The position numbers and the translations under genes were made by a program. A stretch of DNA of 64,000 nucleotides from the NCBI GenBank assembly GCA_021324435.1, contig JAJPIZ010000028.1:1-64000 (forward strand), in the 5' to 3' direction. The stretch is from Anaerolineae bacterium (GTDB lineage Bacteria; Chloroflexota; Anaerolineae; Anaerolineales; Villigracilaceae). Numbering within the stretch: the stretch's first letter is position 1; the number at the start of each line of letters is the position of its first letter. The notes below the pieces were generated by a model, which did not search any database, had not been told where the DNA came from, and saw only the letters and a program-made list of their open reading frames with translations. Positions 18,098 to 27,374 of the stretch are shown in pieces.

Positions 18098-18442
18098 CTA
18101 ACCGCCAGCGAACAGGTGCCAAACGGGCGGGAACGTGCCGAGCAAACCGATGACAAGCAGAACGAACGAGATAGTAGCGATGCGATTGAACTCAGTTTCC
18201 TTGTCTTTGAAGATGAAATGCAGGACAGCCCACGCCACAAAGAAGGCGATGATCCCGAGGCCAGACTTGCCAGTGAGAGCACCCGCCGGTTTGTACCAGG
18301 CCAGGCTCTTTGCGAAAGCGGACTTGTCATTCAATTCATAAATCAGCGTGACGAGGCCGAGCACTGCCGAGCCGATGCCTCCAGCGAGGAGAGCGGCGGC
18401 CACAGGGCCATTGGGTTTTTCAGCAACAGTTTTGGTAGCCAT
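18098..18442 (-). CDS. small three-helix membrane protein, function unknown
   Basis: A 114-residue protein with hydrophobic segments at about 13-36, 60-80 and 87-110. The middle loop has LTGKSGLGI. The start has GGAGAAA upstream. It follows the 177-residue membrane protein gene by 28 bases on the same strand and probably shares its transcript. Family not recognised. Confidence 0.75.
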   Translation of the reverse strand: MATKTVAEKPNGPVAAALLAGGIGSAVLGLVTLIYELNDKSAFAKSLAWYKPAGALTGKSGLGIIAFFVAWAVLHFIFKDKETEFNRIATISFVLLVIGLLGTFPPVWHLFAGG

Positions 18443-18470
18443 GATAGTTTCTCCTTAATATTAGTTCCAA

Positions 18471-19004
18471 TTAGCGGACCGGCGCGGCCTTGGTGATAAA
18501 AGCGCCGAACAAACCTGCCACGGCGGCTGTTGCAAAGGCAAAGATGAAGAAGACCATCACTGCGCGGCGCTCGCCGATTTTCTTGGCAAGCATGGGGCCG
18601 TAGTAGGAGGCAACGAAGGCCACAACAGTCGCGGCAATCGGAGCGAGGAAGGCGACGTGCTCTTTCCATTCCATGCCGAACTCATGCCATTGCGCGGTGT
18701 TCTCGTTCGCGAGCAGGAGGAATTTCGGGAAGGTGCTCAGGTCGGTCGCGCCTTGCGGAGGATTAGCGCGATACCACGGATACACAATGTATGTGCCCGT
18801 GAAAACCGCGGCCCAGACGGAGATCGCCAGGCCCCACAGGTAGATCTTGATATTGTTGACCGTCTTGCTGATGCCTTCAGCGGTCAACCATTCGGTCTTC
18901 ATGCTGTACACGGCATACAGCGCGCCGCTAAAGCCGAGCAGGAAGATGAAGCCGAACACCATTCCGTGCACAACGGTCCAGATTTCACGCAAGTTCATTT
19001 CCAT
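18471..19004 (-). CDS. four- to five-helix membrane protein, function unknown
   Basis: A 177-residue protein with hydrophobic segments near 10-32, 52-72, 115-135 and 145-168. His in TVVHGMVF and the pair in WHEFGMEWKEHVAF, spaced like a helix-borne metal or heme site, are suggestive of a redox or cytochrome-linked role, but this is only inference. AAAGGAG precedes ATGGAAATG. It is the first gene of a two-gene operon with the 114-residue membrane protein. Confidence 0.75.
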   Translation of the reverse strand: MEMNLREIWTVVHGMVFGFIFLLGFSGALYAVYSMKTEWLTAEGISKTVNNIKIYLWGLAISVWAAVFTGTYIVYPWYRANPPQGATDLSTFPKFLLLANENTAQWHEFGMEWKEHVAFLAPIAATVVAFVASYYGPMLAKKIGERRAVMVFFIFAFATAAVAGLFGAFITKAAPVR

Positions 19005-19070
19005 GATTTTTCTCCTTTGTTAATGGATTTGAACTTATTGTAGATATTGTGGGAGAAGTCGGTTAGATGC

Positions 19071-19098
19071 GTTCTCCCCTAATTTTCTAGGGGAGAAC
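19071..19098. other. perfect 11-bp inverted repeat
   Basis: GTTCTCCCCTA (19071-19081) and TAGGGGAGAAC (19088-19098) with a 6-base loop. It lies after the GT39-like gene and before the membrane operon on the minus strand. Lacking a clear T-run it could be a weak terminator or an operator of the downstream operon. Confidence 0.5.
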
Positions 19099-19155
19099 TT
19101 CACTGCTTTGATCAACTATCCGTACGCATCGAAAAGATGCGGTTCTGGCTGGACC

Positions 19156-20709
19156 CTAGGGCGCGCTCTTCGGACTCAGACGATACACTCCCCCGTCCTT
19201 GCTTTGATAAAGCGTATCTATCTCTGCAATGGAGGATAATTCGTCAACCGGGTAGTAGTGAGAGTAAATATTAGGCTCGATCCAAACGATATACACCCTC
19301 ATACCGGAGGAGAATAATTCTGAAACATATTGCTCTGGCGGGATTTCGTCAGTGGAATAAGGACCGGCGTACCTTCGCGGCGACCCAAAGACTGAATGCC
19401 ATGTGAAGAATGCAACACCGTCCGGATAATTGCTGAACAAAAGATAATCCTCTTTCGGCACATGCTTCAGCCAATACCGCATGGCGCGATTCTCATGCCA
19501 GCCTTGGGTGTTGAACGCGTTCTCTCCCGCCGCGCCGATGTCTCGCGATTCTAAAATGGTCGAAAGCGTCTGACCGGACAAAATGAAAATAATCAGGGTC
19601 AGTAAACCAATGATGCAAAAGCGTGCAACGCGCCGCCAGACTTGCGAAGAAATCTCACCGGCCAGCCGAAGCAGGACGTCCGCTGAGATAACCAGAAGTG
19701 TGATGAATGGAATATAAAGCGGTAGCAAAAATCGTCCGCCGAGTTTGTTGTAATACGCAATGGAGGCCGATCCGAACAAGGCCAGCCAATAGAATAATCC
19801 ATATACAAAGACGGGCAGGCGGAACGAAGAGAAGGTTTGGTAGCGCGCCGAAAATTTGAACAACAAGAAAATCAAAGCGCCAACAATGAGCCAAAGACAA
19901 ATTGTATAGATGGTCTGACTGGCTTCAACCGCATTTTCAGGAAGAAACCATTCAACGATGGATTTTGAGAACCAGAAAAAATTATCCAGAAAACTGTTCG
20001 GCGCGCGCCGCGCTACCAGCGGAGAAGTGACCCAAAGCCAGATCCCCGCCGGGAGCGCGGAGAGAGACATCAGCGCGCTTCGCAGAATCCGTTCGCGCCA
20101 ATCTTCAGTGTAGAAGAAAACCAACGCGACGCCCGTCGCGATGGAGGCAACGCCAAGGTAACGGTCAAACATTGCCAGTGTCCCGATCATAGACATGGCA
20201 AGTAGCACGCGCGGACTTTTCGATTCGATGTAATATCCGGCCAGCAAAACGAAAAGTATCGCAAGAAAGAGATGGATGTAATCCGAGCCGACGGTGTCGA
20301 ACGTCGTCAGCACCACAACACCGACATCGGAAAGAATATTCGCGGCGAGCGCCAGCGGGAAACTATCGGGGAAGATTTTTATGAATAGAACGCTGAGGCA
20401 GGCCGAAAGTCCAAGAAAAGAAGCGGCTTGCAAAAGGTTGGCCGCGGTGAAGACATCCGATCCAAAGATAAGATGAATCCCAGCCAACAGCATCGAATAC
20501 AGCGGCGGCCACAGCGCGAGAAAACTTCCATCGAAAGAAAACAACCCGCGGCCATCGGCGAGGTTGAGTCCGCCAAACAACAGGTGGACGGAATCAGTGG
20601 AAATGCCAAGTCCATACTTTGATATACTCAATCGCAGACTCAGCCCCCATAACATATGCCAGGTTATAGAGATAGCGAGTTTATGTTGAAAAATCGATTC
20701 CATAAGCAT
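19156..20709 (-). CDS. polytopic membrane protein, GT39/PMT-like glycosyltransferase
   Basis: A 517-residue protein with many membrane helices and a C-terminal soluble part. Near residue 35-70 the loop STDSVHLLFGGLNLADGRG followed by WPPLYS resembles the catalytic first loop of polyprenol-phosphate sugar transferases (GT39/GT-C fold). It would transfer a sugar from a lipid carrier on the outer face of the membrane; the acceptor is unknown. No ribosome site is clear: TTG at 20718 and ATGs at 20709, 20703 and 20655 are all possible. It diverges from a second GT-C-like gene at 20786. Confidence 0.7.
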   Translation of the reverse strand: MLMESIFQHKLAISITWHMLWGLSLRLSISKYGLGISTDSVHLLFGGLNLADGRGLFSFDGSFLALWPPLYSMLLAGIHLIFGSDVFTAANLLQAASFLGLSACLSVLFIKIFPDSFPLALAANILSDVGVVVLTTFDTVGSDYIHLFLAILFVLLAGYYIESKSPRVLLAMSMIGTLAMFDRYLGVASIATGVALVFFYTEDWRERILRSALMSLSALPAGIWLWVTSPLVARRAPNSFLDNFFWFSKSIVEWFLPENAVEASQTIYTICLWLIVGALIFLLFKFSARYQTFSSFRLPVFVYGLFYWLALFGSASIAYYNKLGGRFLLPLYIPFITLLVISADVLLRLAGEISSQVWRRVARFCIIGLLTLIIFILSGQTLSTILESRDIGAAGENAFNTQGWHENRAMRYWLKHVPKEDYLLFSNYPDGVAFFTWHSVFGSPRRYAGPYSTDEIPPEQYVSELFSSGMRVYIVWIEPNIYSHYYPVDELSSIAEIDTLYQSKDGGVYRLSPKSAP

Positions 20710-20785
20710 GTCACTCAATTGCTTTGTGCAAACAAAAGTCTGGAAAAACTGTGACTTGTCAGTGGCGAAAGGAGAAGAAATTCAA

Positions 20786-22195
20786 ATGAGTTCTCAAAAA
20801 ATCATTTCAGCTGGTTATATCTTAATATTCTTTGTAGCCACAAGTCTTCGCCTTGCTCTAGCATTGACAAATCGAGAATCAAATGACAATCATATCTTTC
20901 CAGTGCGCTTTATCATGTTAACAAATAAATTACCATCTATTGACCAGCAGGGGGAATCATATCAACCAAAGTTATATTATTATATTATCGCCAGGGTCGC
21001 TAAGATTGAAAAGATAAATCCCGGCGATAAAAATGGATTGATTCTCATAGGGCAGATGGTGAACTGCATTGCCGGTATAGTTATTGTTTCTACGGTCTTT
21101 ATGCTGATCAAGGACCTCCAGGCAATAAGAGGAGAATTCAAGTTGATCGCGTTTGCATTGGCGGCACTGAATCCCGATCTAATTGCCATCAACGGCCAAG
21201 CGACAAATGATACGTTCGTGATCCTATTTTGTAGCCTAGGCCTGTATTTTGCCTATATTTTTTTAAAAAATTCGGAAATTATCTATTTTATCTTGTCAAT
21301 AATTTTTGTTTCTCTGGCAATAGCGACTAAAACAAACGCTTGGGTGACCGGGATAGCAATCTCATTGTCCGTTTTTATAAAGGCCTTTTCGAGTAAAAGG
21401 CACCGATATCTGGGATTCAGTTATGCGGCTATCTTTGCACTATCTTTGCCATTGCTAGCTTTCCTAAATCCTTTAACTCAGTATGCATACAATATCAGAA
21501 AATACGGACAACCGATCTTAACTACCATGGACAAAGGACCACTCCCCCCTATATGGGGCGAAAATTTTATACCTGAGGCAGGGATTGTCTCTATCCATGA
21601 TGGTTTTTTCACTTTCAAGATAATCGATCTTTTGAAGGATCCTGTTATCAATCTTGATCCCGAAGTCTACCAATCCCATCGTACCTCTCTTTGGACGCAG
21701 TTGTATGGGCGAGCAAACTCTGCACATTTTCCTAATTGGCCACCTACATGGGCAAATACCAGTAAATACCTTTTGTGGTTGACACGCGTTATATTTTTAT
21801 TAGCATTATTGCCAACGTTTCTTTTGCTGGTCGGTTTAACTGCTGAGAGCATGCAATTTGCAAAGTGTTTTCTGTCTCAATCAGAGATTTGTCTTCAAGA
21901 TGTTGATTACGGTCTATTCACAATAACATTTGCCGGCTATTTGGCTTTTGCGGCTGTTTACGCGTATGAATATAGAATATTTTCGGTGATGAAATCCATC
22001 TTCGTCCTGCCATCTCTATTAGCTATTGTCTTGATATTTATTAAAGGAACGAAAACGCTCGTCACTATCTTCCACAAGAGAACCAATGAACTGACTTTTG
22101 TCTTTGCAGGAATAATCATTCTGTTACTAAGTCTTTATATTACAGACATTGCTATTTTAATAAACCAACTTGCACATACAACCACACCATTCTAA
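20786..22195 (+). CDS. AT-rich GT-C-like membrane glycosyltransferase
   Basis: A 469-residue polytopic membrane protein beginning after AAAGGAGAA. The loop with QQGESYQPKLYYYI near residue 55-68 is the pattern of ArnT/PMT-like GT-C enzymes, in which an acidic loop precedes a P-x-L/Y-YY stretch. About ten hydrophobic segments follow. Codons and bases are clearly AT-richer than in the genes on either side (TTA, ATA, AAA common), which suggests a separate origin. Function beyond the fold is inference. Confidence 0.7.
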   Translation: MSSQKIISAGYILIFFVATSLRLALALTNRESNDNHIFPVRFIMLTNKLPSIDQQGESYQPKLYYYIIARVAKIEKINPGDKNGLILIGQMVNCIAGIVIVSTVFMLIKDLQAIRGEFKLIAFALAALNPDLIAINGQATNDTFVILFCSLGLYFAYIFLKNSEIIYFILSIIFVSLAIATKTNAWVTGIAISLSVFIKAFSSKRHRYLGFSYAAIFALSLPLLAFLNPLTQYAYNIRKYGQPILTTMDKGPLPPIWGENFIPEAGIVSIHDGFFTFKIIDLLKDPVINLDPEVYQSHRTSLWTQLYGRANSAHFPNWPPTWANTSKYLLWLTRVIFLLALLPTFLLLVGLTAESMQFAKCFLSQSEICLQDVDYGLFTITFAGYLAFAAVYAYEYRIFSVMKSIFVLPSLLAIVLIFIKGTKTLVTIFHKRTNELTFVFAGIIILLLSLYITDIAILINQLAHTTTPF

Positions 22196-22199
22196 TCTG

Positions 22200-24824
22200 A
22201 TGCCGATAGAATCGGTTATTCGACTCTGGCGCACGGACCCCGATACCGCGCCCAACTTTTCCATCTGGCGGACGACTCCCGCGCGGCCCGCGCAAACGCG
22301 TCCCTTCCCGGACGATCTGCCGGACGCGCTTCGAGAGGCGTTATCCAAGCGTGGAATTGTTTCGCTCTACAGCCACCAGCTCGAAGCGTGGACTCACCTG
22401 CGCGCGGGAAAGAACCTTGTCCTTGCCACCGGCACCGCCAGCGGAAAAACATTGGCGTACAACTTGCCAATTATCGCGTCTTTGACGACCAACACCGGCG
22501 CCCGCGCGTTGTACCTTTTCCCAACCAAAGCATTGGCGCAAGATCAGTTGGCAGTTGTCAGCGGACAGTTGGTAGCGATCAACCGTCAACCGTCAACCGC
22601 CAACTTGAGCGTTGCGATCTACGACGGCGACACGCCTCAAGCCCAGCGCCCGGCCATCCGCAAGAACGCGCGGATTATTTTTTCAAACCCCGACATGCTT
22701 CATACCGGCATTCTGCCGCATCATACCAACTGGGCGGACTTCTTCCGCAATCTGCGATTTGTTGTCATTGACGAAATGCACACCTATCGCGGCGTGTTCG
22801 GCTCGCATGTGGCAAACGTGATTCGACGACTCAAGCGCGTTGCAAAATTCTATGGCGCAAGCCCGCAATTCATCCTCACATCGGCGACGATTGGCAATCC
22901 GAAAGAACTCGCCGAACGATTGATCGAATTGCCGGTTGAATTGATTGATAACGACGGTTCCTCGCGCGGCGAAAGACATTTTCTGCTTTACAACCCTCCC
23001 GTCATTGACGAAGCCATCGGCTTGCGAAAAAGTTCCCTGCTCGAAAGCGTGCGGCTGACAAACGACCTGCTCGCGAACAATGTTCAATCGGTTGTGTTTG
23101 CGCGTTCGCGCCGAAGCGTGGAAATTATTTTGACGTATCTTCAAGGCGAGAAGAAAGACGAAAAAAGAAAGAATAATGGCGATGAAGTCTTTCCTCTTTC
23201 TTCTTTCATTAGAGGCTACCGTTCTGGTTACTTGCCAAGTCAGCGCCGCGAGATCGAACAAGGCTTGCGCGACGGGAGCGTAAAAATTGTCGTCGCCACG
23301 AACGCCCTCGAATTGGGAATTGATATCGGCGGGCTGGGCGCGGCGGTGCTCGTCGGGTATCCCGGCTCCATCGCAAGCCTCGCCCAGCAATCGGGTCGGG
23401 CGGGACGCGGCGAAGCGCCCGCGCTGGCGATGATGATCGCGTCGCCGAATCCGCTCGACCAATTCCTCGCGCATCATCCAGAATATTTCATCGGCAAGCC
23501 GCCCGAACAGGCGCTCATCAATCCCGATCATTTGCTCATTTTGTTAAATCATTTGCGCTGCGCGATGTTCGAACTGCCATTTCAAAAAGGCGAAGGCTTC
23601 GGCTCTTTGCCCGCGCAAACAGTTGAAGAATATCTTGAGTTTCTCACGTCGAACAACGAAGCGCATTTCTCCAATGAAAAATATTACTGGATGCAGGATC
23701 AATATCCCGCCGCGAACATTTCATTGCGTTCGGCGTCGCCAGCGAATGTTGTTTTGCAAACTACGGACGACCCTTCGACGCCGCTCAGGGCAGGCCATCC
23801 GCAGACCCTCGGTGAAATTGATTTGGCAAGCGCGTACTGGATGGTTCATCCGAATGCAATTTATCTTCATGAAGGTCAGCAATATTTTGTGCATGATTTG
23901 AATCTCGAAAAGAACGTCGCCACGCTGACTGCAGTCGCGCTCGATTACTACACCGAAGCCCAGCGCGAAACGGAAATACAAATCTTGTCCACGCTTGCTC
24001 AAGCCGCCGTCCGCGGCGGCGAGAAGGAACACGGCGAAATTCAAGTCACCACGCAAGTGGTTGGCTTCAAAAAACTGCGCTGGTTCACGCAGGAAAATCT
24101 CGGCGAAGAGCCGCTCGATCTTCCGCCCGCCGATTTGCAAACGACCGGTTATTGGCTTTCACTTTCGGATGCGACAATCGAGACTCTGCGCGCCAGCGGA
24201 GCATGGACCAACGACCCAAACGATTACGGCCCCGATTGGCCGCGCATCCGCCTCGCCGTCCGGACCCGCGACGGATTCCGTTGCCAAATCTGCGGCGCGC
24301 CTGAAGCTGGACGCGAGCACGATGTCCATCATAAGATTCCATTTCGTGATTTTATGAAACGGAGCGCGGCGTCTCTTGACGTCGCAATGCAAAATCAGGA
24401 AATTTTGCGCTCCACACTCCAGCAAGCGAATCAACTTGACAATCTCATCACACTGTGTCCATCCTGCCACCGCAAAGCGGAACAGAACGTCCGCATTCGT
24501 TCGGGGCTGGCAGGATTATCGTATGTGCTGAGTCAACTTGCGCCATTATTCCTGATGTGCGACCCAAGCGACCTTGGAGTCCACACCGACCCGGCAGGCA
24601 CGGTCCGCGGTCAACCGTCCATCGTCATTTACGATCAAGTTCCGGCGGGCATTGGCTTCAGCCAGAAGTTGTTTGAAATCCATGACGAATTGATGGCGCG
24701 TGCGCTTGAACTGGTCAGCCAATGTCAATGCAAGGACGGTTGCCCCTCCTGCGTTGGTCCCGGCGGAGAAAATGGCTACGGAGGCAAGCAGGAGACGATT
24801 GCAATCTTGAAGGAGATAAGATGA
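22200..24824 (+). CDS. MrfA/YprA-type DEAD-box helicase with inserted HNH domain
   Basis: SF2 helicase of 874 residues. Motif I is ATGTASGKT, motif II VIDEMH, motif III TSATIGNP, motif VI QQSGRAGRGE. The C-terminal zinc module of the MrfA/DUF1998 group is intact: CQCKDGCPSC. Between TTGYWLSLSD and LAPLFLMCDPSDLG, where homologs normally continue straight on, about 90 residues (near 685-775) form an HNH-type domain: two CxxC pairs (CQIC and CPSC) and the catalytic HH in DVHHKIPF. Two in-frame repeat insertions lie at 22548 and 23769. The family (B. subtilis MrfA) is linked to DNA repair; here nuclease activity is inferred. The stop overlaps the next start. Confidence 0.9.
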   Translation: MPIESVIRLWRTDPDTAPNFSIWRTTPARPAQTRPFPDDLPDALREALSKRGIVSLYSHQLEAWTHLRAGKNLVLATGTASGKTLAYNLPIIASLTTNTGARALYLFPTKALAQDQLAVVSGQLVAINRQPSTANLSVAIYDGDTPQAQRPAIRKNARIIFSNPDMLHTGILPHHTNWADFFRNLRFVVIDEMHTYRGVFGSHVANVIRRLKRVAKFYGASPQFILTSATIGNPKELAERLIELPVELIDNDGSSRGERHFLLYNPPVIDEAIGLRKSSLLESVRLTNDLLANNVQSVVFARSRRSVEIILTYLQGEKKDEKRKNNGDEVFPLSSFIRGYRSGYLPSQRREIEQGLRDGSVKIVVATNALELGIDIGGLGAAVLVGYPGSIASLAQQSGRAGRGEAPALAMMIASPNPLDQFLAHHPEYFIGKPPEQALINPDHLLILLNHLRCAMFELPFQKGEGFGSLPAQTVEEYLEFLTSNNEAHFSNEKYYWMQDQYPAANISLRSASPANVVLQTTDDPSTPLRAGHPQTLGEIDLASAYWMVHPNAIYLHEGQQYFVHDLNLEKNVATLTAVALDYYTEAQRETEIQILSTLAQAAVRGGEKEHGEIQVTTQVVGFKKLRWFTQENLGEEPLDLPPADLQTTGYWLSLSDATIETLRASGAWTNDPNDYGPDWPRIRLAVRTRDGFRCQICGAPEAGREHDVHHKIPFRDFMKRSAASLDVAMQNQEILRSTLQQANQLDNLITLCPSCHRKAEQNVRIRSGLAGLSYVLSQLAPLFLMCDPSDLGVHTDPAGTVRGQPSIVIYDQVPAGIGFSQKLFEIHDELMARALELVSQCQCKDGCPSCVGPGGENGYGGKQETIAILKEIR
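22548..22604. repeat. GTTGGCAGTTG...CAACCGTCAACCG repeat inside helicase gene
   Basis: In-frame block with CAGTTG/GGACAGTTGG units and three tandem CAACCGTC-like units, encoding QLAVVSGQLVAINRQPSTAN after the Walker region. Same type as the mutL insertion at 10199. Confidence 0.7.
23769..23800. repeat. CCTTCGAC...GCTCAGGGCAGGCC repeat inside helicase gene
   Basis: Encodes DPSTPLRAGHP. It is the reverse complement of the HAD-gene insertion at 12097 (24 of 27 identical), so the same element was inserted in two genes in opposite orientation and stayed in frame both times. Confidence 0.8.
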
Positions 24825-25369
24825 AACCAAACAAGTTTATTACCAGTCTCTTTGCTTCATTAATGGTTATAACAATAGGTTGCAATACAATACAGACGTC
24901 AACAATAGCAACACTCATCCCTTCAACACCAAGAATTGTCATCGGGACTACTCCGACAGAGATACAGTTGCCCTACAATCCGAATATCGGCGACACACAA
25001 TATTGCGATTCGGCTAACATCGTTCTTCCAGAAAAAGACACTGCAAACTTCTCAGAAGATCAAATTGCAGGCAGGCTGGTCGAACTATGGTTGAATTATT
25101 TCAAAACAGAAAAAGCCCCAGACTACTGTCGGGTTGAAGATTACCATGTGGATAAGGTCTACTACGACCAGCGTACCCCTGCTCTTTCACTTGAACCCAA
25201 GGGAGATTTCATACGAGTAGTGCAATTCTCCATAAAGTTAATTCAGGTTCCAAATTATTGGATGAGTCTGGCCGGAGAAATTGATCAAAACAATTGGTTG
25301 CATACAGAGCGCTCCGTCGCCGTCTTCAAAACAGAAGACGGATATGTTATGAAGTTTGCCAATCCATGA
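24821..25369 (+). CDS. small lipoprotein of unknown function
   Basis: A 182-residue lipoprotein. A short signal ends in the lipobox MVITIGC (Cys at about 21), followed by a Thr/Ser/Pro linker and a domain with two Cys (QYCDS, DYCRV) that could form a disulfide. The last third resembles small surface lipoproteins of this organism group in style only. ATG overlaps the helicase stop (ATGA), with AAGGAG upstream. The AT-richer codons differ from the helicase gene. Confidence 0.75.
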   Translation: MKPNKFITSLFASLMVITIGCNTIQTSTIATLIPSTPRIVIGTTPTEIQLPYNPNIGDTQYCDSANIVLPEKDTANFSEDQIAGRLVELWLNYFKTEKAPDYCRVEDYHVDKVYYDQRTPALSLEPKGDFIRVVQFSIKLIQVPNYWMSLAGEIDQNNWLHTERSVAVFKTEDGYVMKFANP

Positions 25370-25385
25370 TCGAAAAGGAGATTCA

Positions 25386-25535
25386 ATGTCCACTCGCTCG
25401 TTCCGAAACTTCCTGACGAATCTCGATCAGCCGATGCCGCTCCATGAAAAGCTCTACAAACTAACGCGCAATTTATGGAGACGTGTCATTCTCAAACAAA
25501 ATTGTTGCGGTCACGACGGCGAACCTGGATGTTGA
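25386..25535 (+). CDS. 49-residue Cys-rich small protein
   Basis: ATG follows AAAAGGAGA at ideal spacing, 16 bases after the preceding lipoprotein stop. The product runs from MSTRSFRNFL through an amphipathic basic stretch (LTRNLWRRVILKQN) to the tail CCGHDGEPGC. The three Cys plus His suggest a small metal or Fe-S site. I recall similar short proteins with a CCGNxGxPGC tail in other bacteria, but cannot name a family. No signal peptide. Confidence 0.65.
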   Translation: MSTRSFRNFLTNLDQPMPLHEKLYKLTRNLWRRVILKQNCCGHDGEPGC

Positions 25536-25637
25536 GTAGTTGAACATTCGTCCGGTTCGGGCGAACACTCACATACACATTTCCATTCACATCGCCATAA
25601 AAAGTAGGGAGCACGATATGTTGTGCCCCTACGCGAT

Positions 25638-26219
25638 TCATTCTTCCCTCAGCCATCTCTTGACCGCGGCGTGTGGATGTTGATAAGCATTCATCGCGTC
25701 CAGCAATTTCTCGGGGTCTGAATCACAGCAGAGCACATCGCGATGTTCGCGGAAGATAAACCCCTCGTTCACCGCGTGGTCAATGGCCGCGAGGAGCGGC
25801 GCGTAATAATTTTTCACGTTCAATAAGCCGACCGGTTTTTGGTGCGCGCCGACCTGCCCCCACGTGATGGCTTCGAACAACTCATCGAAGGTGCCGAAGC
25901 CGCCGGGCAGGGCAAGGTAGCCCTCGGCCAACTCGTGCATGCGCGCTTTCCGCTCGTGCATTCCCGCGACAACATCCATGCGCGTCAAACCCGTATGCGC
26001 CAATGCAGACGTATTCATAGATGGAACAATTACACCGATGACCTCGCCGCCCGCTTCCAGCGCGCCGTCGGCAACGGCTCCCATTAAACCGGTCTTGCCT
26101 CCGCCGAAAATTAAGCGGAGTCGGCGCCCAGCCAGGACGCGCCCCATTTGACGCGCCGCCGCCAGATAGTCCGGTGAGACGCGGTCTGCTGATCCGCAAA
26201 AGACGCAAATGGATTTCAT
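25638..26219 (-). CDS. LOG-family protein (TIGR00730), putative nucleotide N-glycosidase
   Basis: A 193-residue Rossmann-like protein. CVFCGS at the N-terminus, GGGKTGLMGAVADGAL and PGGFGTFDELFEAITWGQ are the diagnostic LOG motifs; the last contains the PGGxGTxxE active site for cleaving the ribose-base bond of nucleotide monophosphates such as cytokinin ribotides. In bacteria without cytokinins the true substrate is unclear. It is convergent with the 49-residue gene. No clear ribosome site. Confidence 0.92.
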   Translation of the reverse strand: MKSICVFCGSADRVSPDYLAAARQMGRVLAGRRLRLIFGGGKTGLMGAVADGALEAGGEVIGVIVPSMNTSALAHTGLTRMDVVAGMHERKARMHELAEGYLALPGGFGTFDELFEAITWGQVGAHQKPVGLLNVKNYYAPLLAAIDHAVNEGFIFREHRDVLCCDSDPEKLLDAMNAYQHPHAAVKRWLREE

Positions 26220-26367
26220 GGAAAGTTCATCTCGAGGTGCTATATTTCGTCAACGCGGGCAAAGGAAGCAATGACGCCTGTCAGCAAGTATAACTGAGGT
26301 TAGAATTCCATTAGATGACCTTTTGGGCGCTTGCCCGACGTTAATATCGGGCATAGAATTCAAAACT

Positions 26368-27276
26368 ATGGAGTACAAGGATTACTACAAGATTCTGGGC
26401 CTGGAACGTTCGGCCAGCGCGGATGACGTTCGCAAGGCGTATCGCAAACTGGCGATGCAATATCATCCGGATCGCAACCCGGGTAACAAACAGGCCGAGG
26501 AAAAATTCAAAGACATCAACGAGGCGTATCAGGTATTGAGCGATCCGCAGAAGAAGGCGCGCTATGACCAATTGGGAAGCGCATATTCGAACTGGCAACA
26601 GCGCGGCGGCCGGCCCGGCGACTTCGATTGGAGTCAATGGTTCGGTGGAGGAGGACCGGGCGGCAATGTGCGCGTGGAATATGGCGACCTGAACGATTTG
26701 TTCGGCGAAGAGGGTATGTTCTCCGACTTCTTCCGATCCATCTTCGGCGGCACGGGCGGCGCGCAGACCGCGACGCGCACACGCCAGGCGCCGGCCTATC
26801 AACAGGCGGTCATGATTACGCTGGAGGAGGCTTATCGCGGCACGACCCGCGCGCTTCAAACCAACGGGCGGCGCATCGAGGTGCGAATCCCGGCGGGCGT
26901 GAAGACCGGTTCAAAAGTGCGCGTGGCCGGCGCGGGTCCGGAGGGACTCGATTTGTATCTGATCGTGGACGTGGCGGAGGATTCGCGCTTCCAACGCGAG
27001 GGCGATGACCTGCGAACCGCGGTCACAATTGATGTGTTCACTGCCATCCTCGGCGGAGAAGTGAAAGTCGAAACGTTGGAAGGAAAAGTCACATTAAAAA
27101 TCCCGGCGGGCACACAACCCGACCAGGTCTTTCGTCTCGCGGGGCGCGGGATGCCGCGTTTGAAGAGCGCGCAAAAAGGAGACTTGTTTGTGCGCGTCAA
27201 GGTGAAGATTCCGAAAAACTTATCCTCCAAACAGAGGGCGTTATTGGAAGAAGCGGCGCGTCACAAGTCGGCGTGA
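26368..27276 (+). CDS. DnaJ/CbpA-like J-domain co-chaperone
   Basis: A 302-residue class II J protein that stimulates DnaK ATPase. The J domain (about 1-68) has the HPD motif in QYHPDRNPG; a Gly/Phe-rich linker ([14 protein letters not shown]) follows; the C-terminal substrate-binding domains (about 140-290) have [11 protein letters not shown]. The zinc-finger domain of DnaJ proper is missing. The start is the ATG before [10 protein letters not shown]; the TAGAAT box 8 bases before it may give a leaderless mRNA. Confidence 0.93.
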   Translation: MEYKDYYKILGLERSASADDVRKAYRKLAMQYHPDRNPGNKQAEEKFKDINEAYQVLSDPQKKARYDQLGSAYSNWQQRGGRPGDFDWSQWFGGGGPGGNVRVEYGDLNDLFGEEGMFSDFFRSIFGGTGGAQTATRTRQAPAYQQAVMITLEEAYRGTTRALQTNGRRIEVRIPAGVKTGSKVRVAGAGPEGLDLYLIVDVAEDSRFQREGDDLRTAVTIDVFTAILGGEVKVETLEGKVTLKIPAGTQPDQVFRLAGRGMPRLKSAQKGDLFVRVKVKIPKNLSSKQRALLEEAARHKSA

Positions 27277-27281
27277 GTCTT

Positions 27282-27358
27282 AATTCACCACAGATAAAGA
27301 AGATTTAGAAAGATGAAGGACTCGTTCATTGTGAAGCCACAATTCATCTGTGGTTAAA
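27282..27358. repeat. CACCACAGAT...ATCTGTGGTT intergenic dyad
   Basis: TTCACCACAGATAAAGAAGA on the left and CAATTCATCTGTGGTTAAA on the right are inverted repeats flanking a less ordered centre. Member of the CACCACNGAG family. Confidence 0.65.
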
Positions 27359-27374
27359 ACATCTCAGGAGAAAA

